Assembly: GCF_001039355.2 (NCBI RefSeq)
Contig: NW_019776055.1
Coordinates: 62,001 to 126,000 of the forward strand
DNA from: Lingula anatina
Lineage: Eukaryota > Brachiopoda > Lingulata > Lingulida > Lingulidae
Length of the DNA stretch: 64,000 bases
Direction: 5' to 3'
Both the position numbers and the translations under genes were made by a program. How positions within the stretch are numbered: position 1 is the first letter of the stretch; the number at the start of each line of letters is the position of its first letter. Below the pieces are notes generated by a model that saw only the letters and a list, made by a program, of their open reading frames with translations, was not told the DNA's origin and did no database searches. Positions 61,558 through 64,000 of the stretch are shown in pieces.

Positions 61558-63011
61558 GTGCATTTCTTTAAAGTACAAACTGAGTATTTAAAATACTAGG
61601 CCTACTTAAACGTCATTCTTTTTTTTTTTTTTTTTTTTTTTTTTTGCCTTACCTAATATATAAATAGGAAAGAAGCTAGCCAAAATCTTCTTTTTCCCTA
61701 GAAGGGTGTCTGCGATTATTCCTGCCACCAGAGGCAAGAAGAATGCTGTACCTAAAAAACATCATAACAATATTTTCTAGAAAATGGATGGGCTATGCGT
61801 CTTAACGCCATTCTCATCTACAGGTTTACAATGCGTGTTAGACCATTATATGCAGAGATAAAATATAGCTTTTTTTTAATTCCAGCAATTCCTTTATAAA
61901 CACGATGATATCCTATTAAAAACTGTTGAGAAAATTTCGAAAAAAAAAGAACTTACTTTTAATCGTTTTCGAGCTCAGATTTTCTTACAGCTAGATTTGA
62001 GAATCAAATTCCCCTTCTCCACTATGAGAGTGGCTAAAAAATTAAAAACTGCTCCATCCTCTCCACCCCACCCCCAATTTTCTTTTTTTTTTTTTTTTTT
62101 TCTGGCCTTAGGTCTCTGACGACAAAAAAAAACATGTTTAAATCTCCAAGAAATATAAGATCTTCTATTTAAAGGTTTAACACCTTGTGCGACTTTTGAT
62201 GAAAGTAGGCCGCAAAAGTGAAAGCAGAGAGCTGGTGTTAACTAGTACGAAAATGCCTCGTCATTGATTCCGCTGTGTTTCGCCCACAATACAACTAGCA
62301 GCGCTCTATGAAGCTGCTGCCAAATTACTGCCCACACAGGTGTGGGTGTTGTGGACTTAAGGGTGGCTTAAGTCGCACCATTGCATCGCAGGTATTCTCA
62401 AGGTGAGACATTAAATATCCCCTCCAGCCAGGCTGACTCAATGTAAACGAGAGATGGCATCTCCTACGTAATAATCAATATTTACAGGCTACATAATGTG
62501 CTAAATTGGAATTTCTTTATTGTGCAGTCTGTGGCTAAAGGACTCCCCCCCCCCCCCCCATTACACACACACACACACACGCACACACACACACATCATC
62601 ATCATTATCATCCCAATACCATCTCAGTCATTGTACGTGTCAGAAAGCAGATCTGGGGGGGGGGGGGCAGAAGGATAAAATATGCCATTGTTTTTCTCTA
62701 TCTCAATCACTGACTGGACTCCACAGCAGTTCGACTAGAACTACGGGATGGAACTACTTGTCCTTACCTTGAAACAATAGATTAACCGTAAGTCCCTGAA
62801 CGCCAATGTCTTTAAAGAGCTTGTCACTAAAAGATACCAAGTTTATCGTAATGGAATAATACGCCAATCTCTCAAAGAAAACCACCAGCAAAACGCATAG
62901 CACTCCTTTGCCTGCCGGCGTGCGACACGAGAGACGTTGTTCATTGTCTCTGGCGATAACTCCTGCTACGTTGATGAGTGGGGAGTTCTCGTTAAGATTA
63001 GCAGTAGCCAT
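55487..63011 (-). CDS. Proton-coupled oligopeptide transporter, SLC15A4-like, copy B
   Basis: Ten coding exons on minus: 63011-62768, 61751-61653, 61411-61368, 60937-60804, 58826-58657, 58334-58162, 57420-57231, 56852-56712, 56273-56145, 55647-55487 (TGA), giving 494 residues. Exons 2, 3, 4, 5 and 7 have exactly the same lengths as in copy A (99, 44, 134, 170 and 190 nt) and all phases match, so the two genes arose by tandem duplication. Landmarks: FFERLAYYSITINL (45-58), GIIADTLLGKKK, LTPYGADQ (154-161), FFHWSYFVINVSSL, PQYVLMGLGEIL, YIESPAFTKS. The first Glu of ExxER is V44. The TM4 Lys position is R151, so the charge is kept, unlike copy A. A short transposon begins at the stop codon (55222-55483). 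The family transports peptides or histidine with protons. Assignment to the SLC15A4/A3 side is by motif resemblance only. Confidence 0.91.
57798..58064. mobile_element. Harbinger-like MITE related to the one at 48016
   Basis: Termini GGGTCGCATTCACAACAG and GGGTTGCATTCAGAACAG are inverted, extending about 31 bp. The interior shares AAGCAAGACCGCCTAAT and TTGCTTTCATGTA-type segments with 48016-48233. No clear target duplication. It lies in intron 6 of SLC15 copy B. Confidence 0.65.
59183..59396. mobile_element. MITE with CTA target duplication
   Basis: Imperfect inverted termini (GACCCCATTCCCA... / ...TGGGAATGCGCCC) extend to the shared TAGATCGATC. CTA flanks directly on both sides (59180-59182, 59397-59399). 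214 bp, in intron 4 of SLC15 copy B. Confidence 0.65.
61510..61645. repeat. (GT)n-(GA)n and T(27) next to an SLC15 exon
   Basis: (GT)n then (GA)n at 61510-61557, and a 27-T run ending only 8 bp before the 3' edge of exon 2 of copy B (61653). On the coding strand this is poly-A just after the donor. Further runs: (CA)n 62565-62594 and (TTTAA)n 63307-63343. Confidence 0.85.
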
Positions 63012-64000
63012 GTTCCCCGTTTAATACCGCTTCAGCGTTAGGTATAACACCAATTCACTGGCTCTTACATCTCACATGTTCTCTTCTCAACAGGAGTATA
63101 CTATATGAAGATCCGCCTCGACTGCGCGTTGACCTACTTGCGGTTATTCATTAATGCGGAAAAATCTTGCCATAAATAGAACAGAGATGTACTACATGTG
63201 GGTGTACCTGATATTAAGAACAATTTGTATTTTACTGCAGGTCATATGACACGGAAGGTGAACTATTCATTTGGCTTTGAAGTGAACATATTTATTTATT
63301 TTTCAATTTTTAATTTAATTTAATTTAATTTAATTTAATTTAACAGGGAAAATTAAAGAGTTTTAAGTACTGTTGCTTCGTCACTTGGCAAATATCGTTG
63401 ATTTTTCTCATACTACATCAATTTCACTTTGTATCGGATGCAGTACTTACAAGCATCTTAAATCATGATATAAAGATTTAAGACTTTGACCATCCCGTAA
63501 AGTTGCGCGTAATTCAATGACTATAACATTCAACGCTGACCGCAGCTGGGAAGTTCGCACGCTATTTATAAATCACGTGGACAATGCATTGGGCTCTGAA
63601 CTCACCATTGTAACGGCTATTACGGAACCACGTGAGATAGCGCAGGCGTATTGGACTTCAGTGCACAATTAAATTTTTCTACTTCTATGTAGACGGCGAA
63701 TGATTTCGTTCACTGTGATTCTGCTGCATTATATGATGGAAAAACTGAATATATGCACGGCTTATCAGGAAAGAGAACTGCCAGCTGTTAAATCACGTAA
63801 TAACATTTTTATTGTGTAAAATAGCATTTTTTTTTAGTATAATGACAACAGTAGGTCTCAAAGACTGTTATGTTTTACTTGCAAATTTACCCTTCTGTCA
63901 TATACATATTATTTTCAAAATCAAACATGAACTGCATTATATTTATACAAAAAAGAATCCAACGATGATTCATTGTTTGTTTTTAGATAATAACAGCTGA
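63012..64000. other. Upstream region of SLC15 copy B
   Basis: Putative promoter DNA with a (TTTAA)n repeat at 63307-63343. No further gene seen before the window edge. Confidence 0.5.

Overview
This is a eukaryotic, animal (metazoan) genomic window. All the multi-exon genes have GT-AG introns, vertebrate-type membrane protein families are present, coding density is low (about 11 kb of coding exon in 64 kb), the sequence is AT-rich, and microsatellites and short foldback transposons are abundant. The species cannot be read directly. The gene content (SLC26, VAT1, ependymin-like secreted protein, intronless adenosine-receptor-like GPCRs, tandem SLC15 genes) and the frequent word AGGCCTAT/AGGCCTAC suggest a marine invertebrate deuterostome such as an echinoderm or hemichordate. 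That is inference only.

Layout. (1) 1-12954, plus strand: an SLC26 anion transporter, 22 coding exons in the window, 5' end outside, 951 residues visible, every splice phase consistent. (2) 18090-29644, minus strand: VAT1 (zinc-independent MDR oxidoreductase), 8 coding exons, 409 residues, complete. (3) 31.9-39.9 kb: a locus of intronless class A GPCRs with one intact gene on plus (32983-34308), one intact paralog on minus (38407-39858), and decayed relics of the first gene's promoter and start region. (4) 40727-43628, minus: a two-exon secreted protein of ependymin/LolA-like type, 256 residues. (5) 46577-53654 and 55487-63011, both minus: two tandem proton-coupled oligopeptide transporter genes (SLC15A4-like), each with 10 coding exons of identical phase, 497 and 494 residues.

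The genes do not form an evident pathway. Three of the seven are solute transporters, two are receptors, one is secreted and one is a cytosolic or membrane-associated oxidoreductase. The tandem SLC15 pair and the GPCR locus are local duplications.

Two single-N gaps (2540 and 50369) are each flanked by near-identical direct duplications. They look like assembly joins, and the second falsely duplicates an SLC15 exon. The window also holds a rich set of non-autonomous foldback or terminal-inverted-repeat elements, several with visible target-site duplications. Two positions are of special note: a 67-bp tandem array that has copied the 3' splice site of an SLC15 exon four times, and a short transposon inserted at the stop codon of the other SLC15 gene. 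I found no CRISPR, no tRNA or rRNA, and no clearly novel multi-gene system.
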